Assembly (NCBI GenBank): GCA_030762175.1
Contig: CM060837.1
Coordinates: 8,078,001-8,142,000, forward strand
Direction of reading: 5' to 3'
DNA: 64,000 nt
From: Metallyticus violacea
Taxonomy: Eukaryota; Arthropoda; Insecta; Mantodea; Metallyticidae
Shown here: in pieces, positions 34,845 through 47,430 of the stretch
How positions within the stretch are numbered: the stretch's first letter is position 1
How the letters are laid out: each line of letters opens with the position of its first letter
Translations under genes and position numbers: made by a program
Notes under the pieces: model-generated
What the model was told of the DNA's origin: nothing
Database searches by the model: none
The model's input: only the letters and a program-made list of their open reading frames with translations

Positions 34845-36455
34845 ACAAGTGTACAGACTGGTAACTTGTAGTCCTTAGTAAAATTCTATTTCACAAAGAT
34901 TTCTGCTACACTTATACTTTACTACTCCATACTTACAAATGCACAAGTAAATTTTTCAGTTCTGTTCCATGAAGGTATTAGTATTAGTCATACTCAGGCA
35001 CTGCAAGTTTGTGTAAATTTCTCTACAAGTGTAGGAACATTGGTAACTTCAAATACTAACACAAAATGTATTATCTTTTTGATGATTTTGAGAGCCAATG
35101 CACCCAAATGTGCAAAGTATTAGCAAAAGTGATGATAATGATGAGTAGGAATACTTATAGAGAAAGAATAAATAAGTATTTGTATATAATGACAGAGTTA
35201 GGTTAAATGCAAATCAAGTACGGCTTATGTTGGTGTTTCCTATTCCAAATGCATATTTCAGACCTGCATCTTAGTTACTGTATTTTTTGCTAATTGCCAC
35301 CAAAATAATTTCTTTTCATCCTTCATTTACATTTTTAAGGTTCTTGCTACATGCCACAAAAATAATTTCTTTTCATTCTCTTTTACAAATATTTCTTTTG
35401 GCACAATTTTCCCAGTTTTTTTGGCTTATGAGAACATGTTTGTCAAGTAATATAAACAAATAAATAGGTATAAAAGATCAAATGGAGTAATAAAATGACC
35501 CCAGAGCAATTGGGAAGCTCAATGAAATTGATGCCCATAAATGCAGCCTTAGGGAACCATTGTCTCAAAGTGAATTATTATGCTTGTTATAGATAAATAC
35601 ATAATAATATATTTAAATTATCATCAGGTCTGAGAAAAAAAATAAGTTGCTTTTGCAGAAATGACAATGATCAGCTCCATGAATTAAAAATCTCTAAAGA
35701 ATAGACTCCAGGAAAATGCTAATCCTTGTAAGGGTACTCATTTCACAGAGAATCGGCAAATCTTCACTTAAAGTTCTAAAACAAAGACTGCTCATCTTTT
35801 AGCCCCTTCAGACCATCCTCTATGAAATATCTCAAAGAATGGCAATTTTCAAGCTATGAGAGTGTCACAGCTTAACTAAAAGAATTTTTCTTGCACAGTT
35901 AAAGAAATTGGAACAAAAATGTCACAAACTTATGCAGGTAGAGTAAATACATTTTTTCTTTACAAAGCAAAAAACTTATTAGCCTCTGTTTTTACATGTA
36001 ACTTCTGAACAAATTCTATGTCAGGTTTGAAATAGATTACATTCATTTTAGCTGGTTAAACAAGTTACCTCATTCTGTCCTTTCAAGTTCTTCTGTCTTG
36101 TCAGAAAGCTCCCATCCAGGACCATCTAGACTCTTGGCATGATGTCACCTCTGATTCCATCTCCTAAAGCAAATACAATATACATTTTTATCATCAAGCA
36201 GAAGAAGGAAAGAAAACGCTACAACAACTCTTTAGACAAACATGTCATGAAATACCAGTAAATAATTATGGACAGTATATTAAAATTTAGATACCATGTC
36301 ATTTTCTCACTCAGGAAGTAGTGTTAAACCAATAAATATATTAACCAAATTAGGCCATTGAATCAAAACACGATATATAAATCAATGATCCTTCCATTTC
36401 TGTTATATGGAGCACTATATGTATAGATGCTACAAAAAAGTTACAAGCAGCTCAG
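34845..36455. repeat. Duplicated segment, copy A
   Basis: Matches 39430-41262. The first part corresponds to the TIR element without its ends (the right end, about 190 bp, is missing between 35690 and 35705). The rest (35705-36455) is non-element sequence. 36090-36276 differs from 40893-41079 at only two positions. Confidence 0.9.
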
Positions 36456-36714
36456 GAGGAAACTCAGCAAGGAATATTTCTTATTGTTTTTTCTTCTGCT
36501 TCTTCCCACTCTTTAAAAATGAAGTTCACCTTTCAAGCCTTCAGGCTGAAGTAAATGAGCAGATGGCACGACAAGGGCATACAGTCTCTCATATATCTAT
36601 ACAATTTTCTTAATGTAGAAATGTACTTTAATTAAAATGCTCAAAACATGTGAAACCTTTATGAAAATATCTGTACTACAATATTTCAAATTTGTAAGAA
36701 CACATCCTGAGTGA

Positions 36715-38610
36715 TAATTAAGGAAATCTACAAGGATGCAGTAAGAGAAAATAAGATAAGCATGGTAGATTGGATAAGATATTTCCAAACTCTTTTAAGA
36801 GTAGAACAGCTTAATAGTCATAAATTATGGGTAATGGAAAATGTATATTTTATTTATCAATCAGATAGGCAGATAGTAGTAGATGAAGTATGAGAACAAA
36901 TTAGACAACTAATAAAGAATGAAATAAATGGAGTAGATGGAACACCATGGGAGTTTTGAAAACCATAGAGCTTAGATGTGTTTATTAGTTAGGATATTAA
37001 ATTCCATTTTTAAGCAAAGAAGTTGGGGAATTGTAATAGTGCTGCCAATATTTAAGAAAATGGGAAGTGTGAACATCCCCTCTGATTACACGGCAATTAG
37101 CTTGTTATCCATATTAGGTAAGATACACACAGAGTTCTTAGCAGAAAGAGTGCAAATGTGGACAAAAGAAGAGAATAAGCTATCAGTCAGGGTTTACGAA
37201 GAATGAGAGAACAATTGATAATATCTTTGTTATAGATACATTAGTGAATAAGTATTTAGCAACAAGATTATTGATGTTATTTGTGCATTTTTAAAAAGCT
37301 TTGGACACAATAAATTGGGAAGCTTTATTGAGCAATAAGGGAATGAGTAATAGGTTCATAAAAATATTACAAAGACCATGTACTGATAACAAGTTTTGTA
37401 TAAAAATGTCAAATAACAAAGTAACTCCAGTGATTCCAAACAAACACTGTACATTAAGTCCCATACTATTCAATTTATTCATTGGTGATATCCTAGAGGA
37501 AATTAATGCAGTAATTAGTCATGTTTCAATAATTAACAATAATAAAATACCTGGTTTGTCATTAGCAGATGTTCTTGTTGCAAGGTCTTATATAATGTGG
37601 GATTAATGAAATCAATTGAAGCAAAAGATATTTTTGAGAAAAGTGGAATTTACCTATTAATCTAAGCAAATCATCAATTGAGGTGTTTAAAAATAGCAAC
37701 AAGTTAAGGAAAGATGAGAAATGGTGTTGGCAAGGAAGAGAAATTTGATTATTTAAGAGTAAGATTAAGTGGTAAGGGTGGATGAAGTGATCAAAAGAAG
37801 ACTATACTAGCTAAAGGGAAGCTTTCTCTGAAAGCTATAAGGGCATGTTTAGATAAAATATCAGGGATGCACATAAATTGGTTACAGAGAGTATATGGGG
37901 CTGGTGAAGTAAAATTCTCTATGTAGTAGAGATTTGGGGTCTGGAGGAAGATTGGCCAATGTGAATTTGATACACAGAAACGTCTGCAAACAAATATTGG
38001 GCTTACCAAGGGCCTTGCAATTGCATTGCCCCAGTAGAACTAGGAAGGATAGGTATAGAAAGAGTATTGAAATACTGGTTTAAAATGAACATAGTGCCTG
38101 GTAGGTCAGCAAAGGCTTAATAAGGTGCTGCTTGGCTTAACAAGGTAAAGGAAATTCTAGGAAAAAATTGATTTTTTGGATATGTGCAGAGCTAGAGGAG
38201 CATTAGAAGGCTGTTTCCTCAAAAGAAATTAGATTAAGAATCAAAGACATTGAAAGACAAGAAATATTTGCTAGTTTTCATTTCAAAACGTCATTGAGTA
38301 TATGCAGAGAAATTAAAGCAGTTTGGAACAGGGAAAATTATGTTGCAATATGAGATGAAGCAGCAAGAGAAGGCTTTGCATGGGCGAGAACAGGGGTTCT
38401 GAAATTGAAGAATTTAAGAGTAAAGAAAGAGAAAGCTGGATAAATGTCCATTGTGTAGCCAGAAAGATAATAATTGGCATGTATTATGAGAATACAAGGA
38501 AACCAAGTTTCTTAGGTAGAAGCTGGGAATACGGAGATGGTCTAATCTCCGAAAAAAGAAATTGCAGGGAAAAAGTTTAGGAAAAGTCACGGTGAAAATT
38601 GGCCTTTATT
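36715..38610 (+). mobile_element. LINE-4: non-LTR retrotransposon remnant
   Basis: Plus-strand LINE lying between the two duplicated segments. RT from about 36900; C-terminal conserved ADV/KYW-type region near 38060 (VLKYWFKMN) and beyond. Similar in sequence to LINE-1 (LSPILFNLFI...PGLxxAD) and to LINE-2. Boundaries approximate, no target-site duplication found. Confidence 0.75.
36900..37610 (+). pseudogene. LINE-4 reverse transcriptase
   Basis: Fingers: NIPSDYTAISLLSILGKIH (about 37070-37125; family form NYRPISLLS...GKI). Motif A region: DTINWEALLSNKGMS (37301 on). Motif B: LSPILFNLFIGDILEEI (about 37457-37505). Motif C: PGLSLADVLVARS, where FADD has become LADV, so the catalytic pair is lost. 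Frameshifts and stops throughout. Confidence 0.85.
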
Positions 38611-39355
38611 TAGGTAAAGTGAGAGCAAAATAGGAAACAAGGCAACAAAGAAAGTGTAGATTGTCAGGGATTACATTCAAATAGTACAAAGGGTGCTATA
38701 ACTTGGTAACCTCCGAGTTTGGGTATATCGGGCCCTGGGAAATATGGCAACATAGGGTATGGAAGTATAGTGAAGAAGTGAGAGCTATGATGATCCATCA
38801 GTTGCATTTGTAGCTTTAGAGCTGGAATTCTCAACTTAGTAGCAGCTCTTACAGTTACAAAAGGTGCAATCAAATTTGATGAGTAAAATTAGATTCTTTA
38901 CTCTTCTTGGTCCTCCTCCTAGTTATGACCATGATAACAGGAACATAAACTTGCAAAAGCTTAGCAAAAAATGTAGATAAACATATAAGAGCAAAGACCT
39001 GGGAAATGGTCACATGATATCATATATGAGGAAAATGTTCATCTATTCAAAACATAACAAAAAATTCCATCTTGCATATATACTTAGGATTTAAAAGATG
39101 AGAAGAAACCTCCAATACAAATACTCTGTTCGAACAAAACAAAAATCAAGCTGGATTTGGGGTGCATATCATTCCTAAACACACATCAATTAAAATGCAG
39201 ATGCTAAAACAACCACTGTATCTAATCTAAATTTCATAACTGCAACCTGATTCTAAACTTGATAGAAGTTAAAAACAAAAACAGTGAAGTTATTGATTAT
39301 ATACATAAAGAAATTGGTATTGGATAACACAAATACTTCACTGATTAATTTATCA
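38610..39355. other. Unassigned stretch
   Basis: Nothing recognised apart from the possible LINE-4 3' end on the left. Confidence 0.5.
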
Positions 39356-39390
39356 GAACATGTTTCAAGAGCATTCGCTCTCATCTTTAG
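39356..39390 (-). ncRNA. Hammerhead-like core, PLE terminal fragment
   Basis: On the minus strand: CTAAAGA (one change from CTGAAGA), T, stem GAGAGC/GCTCTT, then GAAACATGTTC. It abuts the left end of the TIR element at 39394, which may have inserted there. Confidence 0.4.
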
Positions 39391-39393
39391 CTG

Positions 39394-40440
39394 GGCCCTG
39401 TTCCACAAAAGTATGGTATAATACATTACAAGTGCATGCACTTGTAACTTGTAGTTATCACAAAATTCTGTTACACAACAATTTCCGCTACTCTTGTGCT
39501 TTACTACTCCTGTTTACAAATGTACAAGTGATTTTTGTTGTTCTATTCCACAGAAGTATTAGGTATTAGTTGGACACTGTTAATTTGTATACATTTCTCT
39601 AAGAATGTAGGAACATTGGTAACTTCATGTACTAGCATAAAGTGCATTTATCTTTTTAATGATTTTGGGAACCAATTGACTCAAATGTGCCAAGTATTAG
39701 GGACGGTGATAATACTGATAAGTAGGAACATGTATAAAGAATAAATAAGAATTTGTGTATAATCATAAAGTTAGATTAAATGCAAATAAAGTACTGCTCA
39801 TGTTTAAAATTGGCACATCCTGTTCTAAATGCTTATTTCAGACTAGCATCTTGGTTAATGTATTTTGAAGTTTCTTGCTACATGGAGGGAAAATCATTTT
39901 TCATTCTTCATTCTCTTTTAAAATACTCTCTTTTGGCACAGTTTTTCCTGTTTTTTTGCTTATGAGAATGTGACCTTCAAGCAATATAAACAAATTAACA
40001 AATATAAAGAATCAAATGGGATAGTAAAATAAATGAACAAGAGCAATTGAGAAGCTTGATTCTTCTACCATATCCCAACAGCTGAAATTGATGCTCCTAA
40101 ATGTAGCCTTATGGGATGGTTGTTTCAAAGTGAATTATTATGCTTGAATACTGTTAAATACATAACAATATATTTAAATAATCATCATGTCTGAGAAAAA
40201 AAAACAAGTTGCTTTTGCAGAAATGACAATGATTGGCTCAGTGAATAAAAAATCCCAAAAGAATGGACATAACCTAATTCAAGATATGCCGACATATGGC
40301 AAATGGCTGTTCCTCCATATAGCTAATACTTTACCAGTGTAGCATTTCTTTCGTGGAACCGGAAGTTACAATCCATACGTTAAAAGAACCTGCACTAATG
40401 CACTTGTATGTATTAGACTATACTTTAGTGAAACAGGGCC
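39394..40440. mobile_element. Non-autonomous TIR element, copy B
   Basis: About 1.05 kb with terminal inverted repeats of about 40 bp: GGCCCTGTTCCACAAAAGTA then TGGTATAATACATTACAAGT at the left, and on the reverse strand of the right end GGCCCTGTTTCACTAAAGTA then TAGTCTAATACATACAAGT. No transposase. A target-site duplication was not identified, so the superfamily is open. Confidence 0.75.
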
Positions 40441-41262
40441 ATGGTCTCCAAACGTCAAAGAAAGCTTTCAAAAGCAATATTGTTTCTCTAGGAAAATGCT
40501 AATCCTTGTAAAAGTATCCATTTCATACAGAATCTGCAAATCTTCACTTAAAGTTCTAAAACAAAGGCTGCTCATCTGGTTTAGCCCTTCAGACCCTCCT
40601 CTACCCTAATCTCAAGAAATATCTCCAGGAAGGGAAATTTTCAAGCTATGAGAGTGTCACAGCTTAACCATAGGAATTTTTCTTGTACAGTTAAAGAAAT
40701 TGAAACAAAAATGTCATAAACTTATGCAGGTACAGTAAATAAATTTTTTCTTTACAAATCAAAAAAACTTATTAGCCTCTCTTTTTATATGTAACTTCTG
40801 AACAAATTCCATATAGGTTTGAAATAGATTACATTCATTTTAGCCGATTAAACAAGTTACCTCATTCTGTCCTATCATGTTAATGGTAAATTCTTCTGTC
40901 TTGTCAGAAAGCTCACATCCAGGACCATCTAGACTCTTGGCATGATGTCACCTCTGATTCCATCTCCTAAAGCAAATACAATATACATTTTTATCATCAA
41001 GCAGAAGAAGGAAAGAAAATGCTACAACAACTCTTTAGACAAACATGTCATGAAATACCAGTAAATAATTATGGACAGTGAATTAAAATTTAGATACCAC
41101 TTCATTTTCGCGCTCAGAAAGTAGTGTTAAACTAATACATTAACCAAATTAAGCCATTGAAAATCAAAACACCATATATAAATCATTGATCCTTCCATTT
41201 CTGTTGTATGGAGCACTATATGTATAGATGCTACCAAAAAATTTAACAAGCAGCTCAGCTCA
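39430..41262. repeat. Duplicated segment, copy B
   Basis: Partner of 34845-36455. Includes TIR element copy B and, beyond its right end, the shared flank up to GGAGCACTATATGTATAGAT near 41210-41230. Confidence 0.9.
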
Positions 41263-41286
41263 ACTAGCCGAGTTCCTGCCTGAGTT

Positions 41287-41437
41287 AGATGGAGAAACAG
41301 CTGTTCCTCCATCTTATTCTTCTGTGATGTTACTTGTAACGAATATTTTACCAGAATAGCATTTCTTGCATGGAGCATAAAGCTACAAGACAAAGGCCTT
41401 CACTGATACACTAATATACTTTTGTGAAACAGGCCCA
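41287..41437. mobile_element. Right end of a further TIR element copy
   Basis: CAGCTGTTCCTCCAT through TTTTGTGAAACAGGCCC corresponds to 40300-40440 of copy B. The rest of the element is absent. Confidence 0.7.
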
Positions 41438-41478
41438 TGGGAATCCACTAATGCTGGCAGGTAACAAGTGACCTCTGT

Positions 41479-42505
41479 GCCCTGTTTCACAAAAGGATGG
41501 TCTAGTACATTACAAGTGTATGAAAACTGTAACTTGTAGTTATTAGTAAAATTTGTTCTACAGAGATTTCTGCTACACTTGTACTTTACTACTCCATACT
41601 TACAAATGTACAAGTGAATTTTATTTCTGTTCCACAAAAGTATTAGTATTATTATTAGTCATAGTCGGGCATTGGTAGTTTGTATAAATTTCTTTACAAG
41701 TGAAGGAACATTTGTATTTTGAAATGCTAGCATAAAATGTATTACCTTTTTAATGATATTGGGAGCCAATGGACCCAAATGAGCCAGTATTAGCAAAAGT
41801 GATGAGATAATGAGTAGGAATGTGCATAAAGAAAGAAAAATATTTGTGTATATTGATAAAGCTAGGTTAAGCACAAAAAAGTACAGCTTATTATTGATAA
41901 TGATGTTGATATTTACTGTTCCAAATGCATATTTTATACCAGTATCTTATTTAATGTATTTTTAAGGTTCTTGTTACATGCCACAAAAATAGTTTCATTT
42001 CATTCTCTTTTAGAATAATTCCTTTTGGCACTTTTTTTTTGGCTTGTGAGTATGTGATTGTCAAGTAACATAAACAAATAAATGAATATAAAGGATCAAA
42101 TAGACTAATAAAATGACCAGAGAGCAATTGGGAAGCGCAATCTCTCGACAGCTGAAATTAATGCTCCTAAATGTAGCCTTACGGAACCGTCATCTTAAAG
42201 TGGATTATTACACTTGAATATCCATAAATACATAATAAAAATTTGAATTATCATTATGTCTGCAAAAAGAGAGACCCATTTTTCAAAAATGACCTTTATT
42301 TGTTCCGTGCATTAAAAATCCCTAAAGAGTGGGCATAACCTAATTCAAGATATGACGACTTAAGGCAAACAGCAGTTCTTCCATTCTGCTTTTATATGAC
42401 ATCACTCGTTTTACTAATACTTTTCCCATGTAACATTTTTTTTTGTGGTACAGAAAGCTACAAGACCATACTTCACACTTGTATGTATTACACCATACTT
42501 TCATA
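41479..42505. mobile_element. Non-autonomous TIR element, copy C
   Basis: Starts GCCCTGTTTCACAAAAGGAT and follows copy B through to the degraded right repeat CTTGTATGTATTACACCATA at about 42480. No coding capacity. Confidence 0.7.
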
Positions 42506-42539
42506 ACCATACTTTTCTAACCACTGTAGCCCTGGTGGT

Positions 42540-42915
42540 TTCATTTATAGTTTAACAGGAGGTTCATTGACAGGATGTCCAAAGTCATAACAGAATGCCA
42601 ATTCTTTAAAATGTAAATCTTATCCCATATTGCTAATTCCCTGGAATGATTGGTAGCTTCCAACAGTTTGGTTTCTTTTGCAATGTCATGATATGATCTG
42701 CAGCTTCTAATTTATCCACTGTTTATATCTTACATTTCTAAAACGTTCTTTCATCCTTATCTCCAAATTTTTTATTGCTCTGCACTTATATACATGATCA
42801 CATACCAAACAATCTATCTGACACACTCCTGCCTTTTTTTTGGATGGATTAAATTGTTTTATGTTTCTGTTCGAAAGGTTCCCAATGTTCATTTTATTTT
42901 GTGATGCCAAGACAA
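42540..42915 (-). pseudogene. PLE-7: GIY-YIG fragment
   Basis: Minus strand: KKKAGVCQIDCLVCDHVYKC then RAIKNLEIRMKERFRNVRYK. GIY is GVC, and YIGKT is YKCRA, so the active-site region is damaged. Closest to PLE-8 in the window (GVYQIGCLECDQVYVSRTIT). No RT attached. Confidence 0.8.
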
Positions 42916-43432
42916 TATAATTTTATTTAAACATTTTAATGATCAATTAACCATTCAGTGAAGTATGCTATTACCTAATGCAGATATCTTTATGTGTATA
43001 ACAAATCAACTTCACTGTCTCTAACAAGTTTACAAATTCATACTAAGTTTAAATAAACAGACAACATATGGATACAGCAGATATACGAGATGGCCATCAA
43101 CGAGGTAGAAACTAACTTTTTTTATCTTTAATGAACATGTCCTTGACAATAAAGACATTAAGTCCTTAAGCTACAAAGGAAAAGAAGGAATGTTGTTGCA
43201 GACATACGATGCCTGAAATGGTGTCAAAAACAAAATTACTTCAATATTTTTAAGAAAGGTCATTAAATAAAGTGTAATAGTGCCATTCAGAACTCAATCA
43301 AAAGGAAGTTGATATTGCGAGAAATTAACAAACACTCTCTTGATCAGTTAGATCTAAAATTACATGATTTACACTTAAAATTCACGAAAATAAACACGTC
43401 TAATTTGGAAAAATCTAGAAGATAATCTCAAC

Positions 43433-44620
43433 ATGAAAGTAAATGTCTTAATGATAAATAAAACCCTTAAACTGAAGAAAAAAATATGCATTTTGTATAG
43501 TAAACAAAAAGGAAACCATAACCAACCTCAAGAAATATGCACAGACAGTGTAACTCATCCATCTAAACACTCTTTCAATAATTTACAATTACAGTTTCTA
43601 AATAAGGATTTGGCTTCACTAATAGGTAGTGAAAATGTATGTTCCCTTTAATGAGTGTGTCAAAACTTATAGCTTTTCCCTCAGGCAAACCGAAACCTTG
43701 TCAGTGATAAATGGAAGCTAAAAACTAACAACTATATGCTTCCTTCCCAAAATATACAAACCAGGCAAAAGCATGTGTCCAATAATTAATAACATAAATG
43801 CACCAACCTACAATTTGACTAAATGGTTCACAAAGAAATTTGGAACTTTTGAGCTATTTCAAAACAGAAGCAACCGCCAATTCCTATAAACTGATATAAA
43901 AAGTAAACAATGCAGCAATTTCACCAGATAATTCCCTTGTCTCTTCTGATGTTGCATTTTTGTTCACTAGCTTCCAAAACAAAGACTGCTACTGAAACTA
44001 CAGAAATGGCTTAAAAGTACAAACATATCACTAATGAAATTGAGGATGACATCAATCTTACAAAATTGTGCATAGACAAAACTTCATCTTCAACAGAATA
44101 AAACAAATTTATGACTTGACTATGGGCAATTCCCTCTGTCAATTTCTGGCAAATTTATTCATGAGCACAGTAGAAACACACATTACCAAAGCATTCTTGT
44201 TAATCCTTTAAAACATGGTTTTGCTATTTAGATGGCATATTTGTAACACTACCGCCCCCCCCCCCCCCCAACACAAGTTTCCTAAATCTGCAAGTCCAAA
44301 GCATTAAGCTTGCTATAGAAATTGAAGAGGAAGAATATTTGCCTTATTTGGACCTTAAAATCTACTTCAGAAACCACATAATTCTGTTTGGCATAGGAAA
44401 TGCACACACATAAATTATCTCATAGCTTCAATCCTAAACCGCACCAACATGTCATTATAAACAGCCTTGCTCATAGATTAGTAAACATTCTACTTGTACA
44501 CAGTGGAGTACCAGTGCATCATTAATACTGCCTTCAACAATGGATTCCACCATTCGTTAGAAGATGAGAAGATCACACATTTCAAAGACTTAAAGATATT
44601 AAAAATTGCAGAAGGCATTG
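43433..44620 (+). pseudogene. PLE-8 N-terminal region and reverse transcriptase
   Basis: HSFNNLQLQFLNKDLA at about 43568-43615 is the PLE N-terminal block. Further on are traces of LPKIYKPGK (about 43745) and motif A (SSDVAFLFTS, about 43940). Motif B reads MGNSLCQFLANLFM near 44123-44165, and motif C survives only as a degraded CYLDGIFVTL (about 44220). Stops in every frame. Confidence 0.75.
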
Positions 44621-44841
44621 CTTCTAATTGTTATATTTAAAATTAATGTTTTTTTATTTGTGTTTATTTTACTATAAAAATATATATGTTAATATATGAC
44701 AAATAAATAGATTTCCAAATAAAAAAAATATTAAGAAACACCACCACTCTCTCCATAATAAAGTAAATAAGGTTTAACAAATTCATACTTAATCCATGGG
44801 CAAACACGACATTCCTGACATTTTCATTACAGTTTGATATT

Positions 44842-45069
44842 GTGTTGGTGGCACAAAATAAATTTAACATTAAGAATATTTTGAACGTAACCATAAAAGA
44901 TGTTATTCTGTGCAACAAAAAAACAGGAGTGTATCAAATAGGTTGTTTAGAATGTGATCAGGTATATGTAAGCAGAACAATAACAAATCTGAAGATAAGG
45001 ATTAGAGAACACTTTAGAAATGTAAGATATAAACACGTAGATAAATCGTCAATTGCAGATCATTTTTAG
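44842..45069 (+). pseudogene. PLE-8 GIY-YIG domain
   Basis: GVYQIGCLECDQVYVSRTIT then NLKIRIREHFRNVRYKHVDK and SSIADHF, followed by a stop at the Trp of the HFW motif. YIGKT is YVSRT. Confidence 0.85.
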
Positions 45070-45554
45070 ACTTACAATCATGACAATGCAAAAGAAACCA
45101 AATAGTTGAAAGCTACCAACAATCCCAGAGAATTAGCAGTATGGGAAAAGATTTTCAATTTAAAAAATAAGCATTGTGTTATGAGCTGCATTTATGCTAC
45201 TTTACCAAATCCTTGTACATTTCATTTAAAACAACCAAACATTAGCAGTGCCCTCATCTGAGATACCAATAAGCACACAAAAGACAGTTTTCTGTAAAAA
45301 TGCATGTTCAAATAGACATTTACACGCTGAACTCAAATCCAATTAAAGGCTCTTTCTGCATTAAAAATGTGCATTTAATTGGGGATTTAAGCCAAGTTGA
45401 ATTCAATCCAACTAAAAACTGGAAATGGAATGCACATAAAAAGGGTCAGGCTGGGTCTTCATGAGTCATTTTACCCATCAAATACACCTGCATATTCTTT
45501 TATTCCATCTAACCTTCTGTATCCAAATCAAGCAATAGTCACTATAGTAACGCT

Positions 45555-45655
45555 ATTATATACCTCATTTATTTGTTTATAATACAGACATTCACTCTCA
45601 ACATTGGCTCATTTGAAAAAAATAAATGAGGTATAATGATGTTCCAATAATAAAT
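45555..45655. repeat. Terminal hairpin of PLE-8
   Basis: CTATTATATACCTCATTTAT is mirrored by AAATAAATGAGGTATAAT about 60 bp on. The left arm contains CATTCACTCTCA, a relic of the hammerhead stem on the minus strand. Confidence 0.7.
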
Positions 45656-46404
45656 TGCTTCACTGTATAACTTTTGTGTAAATAACTTAACCAACAGAAA
45701 AACTCTTAACAGATTTCAATAAAGGACAAAAATAAAACCATATAAAGGATCATACTGAATAAAAATTTACTCTAGAAACCACATTCAAAATGATTTCAGG
45801 CTTAGCATAGCACATACAACTGAAGACAAGGCAAGCAATGTATACTGGTATTCAAAGTCCCAAATAATACAATACAGGCAACTCCATTGTCAACTGAATG
45901 TTGGTACAAAAGATGTTTCTAATACAACTCTGACATGACATAGCTGAAAAGCAAAGAACTTAAGCAGCAGAGCAGATCACTAGATATGAACAAATCACCT
46001 TCATTGGCAAATACTAACTACCTCAATATACACAATGCTTGAACAATACAAGGAATGATTGAAACAAAATATATATCAACAGTCGGCATAGGAGCAATTC
46101 AAAATTAACACTTAGTTGACATTGAATATATGTATGTCTTTAAATTGCATTTATGCTCCTTAACAAACACCATGTATACTGTATTCAAACCAAACATAAG
46201 CAGTTCCCTCATCTGTACACAAAATGGAATGCAATAAGCAAATAAAAGACAATTTTTCCTAAAAGTGGTCAATGACATATACATACTAGACTTAGATCTA
46301 TTTGAAGACCCTCTGAAATGAAAATGTGAATTTATGAAATGAGTCAGTTCACACCTGCATATTGTTTTATTCCATTTAACCTTCTGTATCCAAATCATCC
46401 ATAA

Positions 46405-46512
46405 TAACACTATTATACCTCACATAGTGTTTATAATACAGACATTTGCTGTCATGATCAGCTCTCGGGTATTTAAAACAAATAAATGGGGCATAATAGT
46501 GTTACTATTATC
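46405..46512. repeat. Terminal hairpin, second copy
   Basis: ACACTATTATACCTCA is mirrored by TGGGGCATAATAGTGTT. Same loop order as at 45555-45655. Confidence 0.7.
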
Positions 46513-46719
46513 CAATAACATATTGCTTCCCTATTAATAACCTCCATTGAAAGAACTTCAACAGAAAAACTGCAAATGAAACCAAAAATCATTATATAAA
46601 CAGCAATCAACCAAATCCAAATTCAATTCAGAAACCATAATCAAATCAATTTCAATCTTAGCATGTAAACCAGACAACACAGCACCTATTATCTTGTACT
46701 GATTCATAACATGTAGCAC

Positions 46720-47285
46720 ACAAGACCAGCGCTTGTCTTAAAATTAGGCCTATACAGCATCCTGAATGAAAATCAAGTTTCCTTACTAAAAGTCCAACAA
46801 TCAACAAAAACCCCTCTTTCCCTCCTTCTTCAAATCTGATGCCAGAAAACAAAAACCCTACAACAGCTCCCCATAATATTCTGCAATTTCCAAACATTTG
46901 CTTTCTCCAAATGTAACAAAAAACTGCAACACATGAACAACAAACTCCCTAAATGGCTACAAAACTATTCAGAAAAAAACCACACATTTCCTTGACACTG
47001 CTGCACAACCCTATAACAACAACAACAACAACAACAACAAGAAATCACTAGACCTAACCATTAATGATATTGCTTAATCTCATAGGTGCTAATGACCTTA
47101 AAAGTATTACAATAATCATCTGAAAACATACCAAAATTTCTACCAATACTGTTACAGTAATAAAACACATCCCACCTACGATAACACCACTACCATACAC
47201 CAAACTATATTGCTAACCATCTACAAATGGTGCACCATATGGAGCAGAGCAGAGACTACGATGCCAAGTAATCCCTTCATTTATT
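46720..47285. other. Unassigned stretch
   Basis: AT-rich. A (CAA)n run lies at about 47018-47040. Confidence 0.5.
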
Positions 47286-47289
47286 GAAA

Positions 47290-47430
47290 CAAAGCAATTA
47301 CAGGTGTACTGTCACACATGCACATTTCCTGTAACTCACAAAACTGAAAGTCTGAGGTTCAAATCCCACTCTGACTGTTTTCCTCCATTCACATTCATGG
47401 CAAATGTCAGGGAAGTACTCTAAGACCGTT
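47290..47430 (+). mobile_element. Probable tRNA-derived SINE fragment
   Basis: A B-box-like GAGGTTCAAATCCCA near 47352 is followed by TTTTCCTCCATTCACATTCA then GGCAAATGTCAGGGAAGTAC, which parallels the body of the family A SINE (TTTTCCTC...GGCAAATGCTGGGGAAGTAC). The 5' box is weak and the tail is absent. Confidence 0.55.

Larger units (their letters stand above)
43300..45660 (+). mobile_element. PLE-8: degraded Penelope-like element
   Basis: Plus-strand element of the same family as PLE-9 (52160-54700): both begin with CAAAAGGAAG then AAATTAAC and run parallel. RT is heavily mutated; the endonuclease part is at 44842-45069. The 3' end carries a hairpin at about 45555-45655. Confidence 0.8.
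45160..46720 (+). repeat. Tandem duplication of PLE-8 3' end
   Basis: 45160-45900 and about 46125-46720 are homologous, sharing GCATTTATGCT, CCAAACAT(T/A)AGCAG, CCCTCATCTG, AAAAGACA and the terminal hairpin. The second copy has no coding part. Confidence 0.75.

Noticed and set aside
43080..43300. Possible 5' extension of PLE-8
   Set aside because: No match to the same position in PLE-9, so it was left unassigned.
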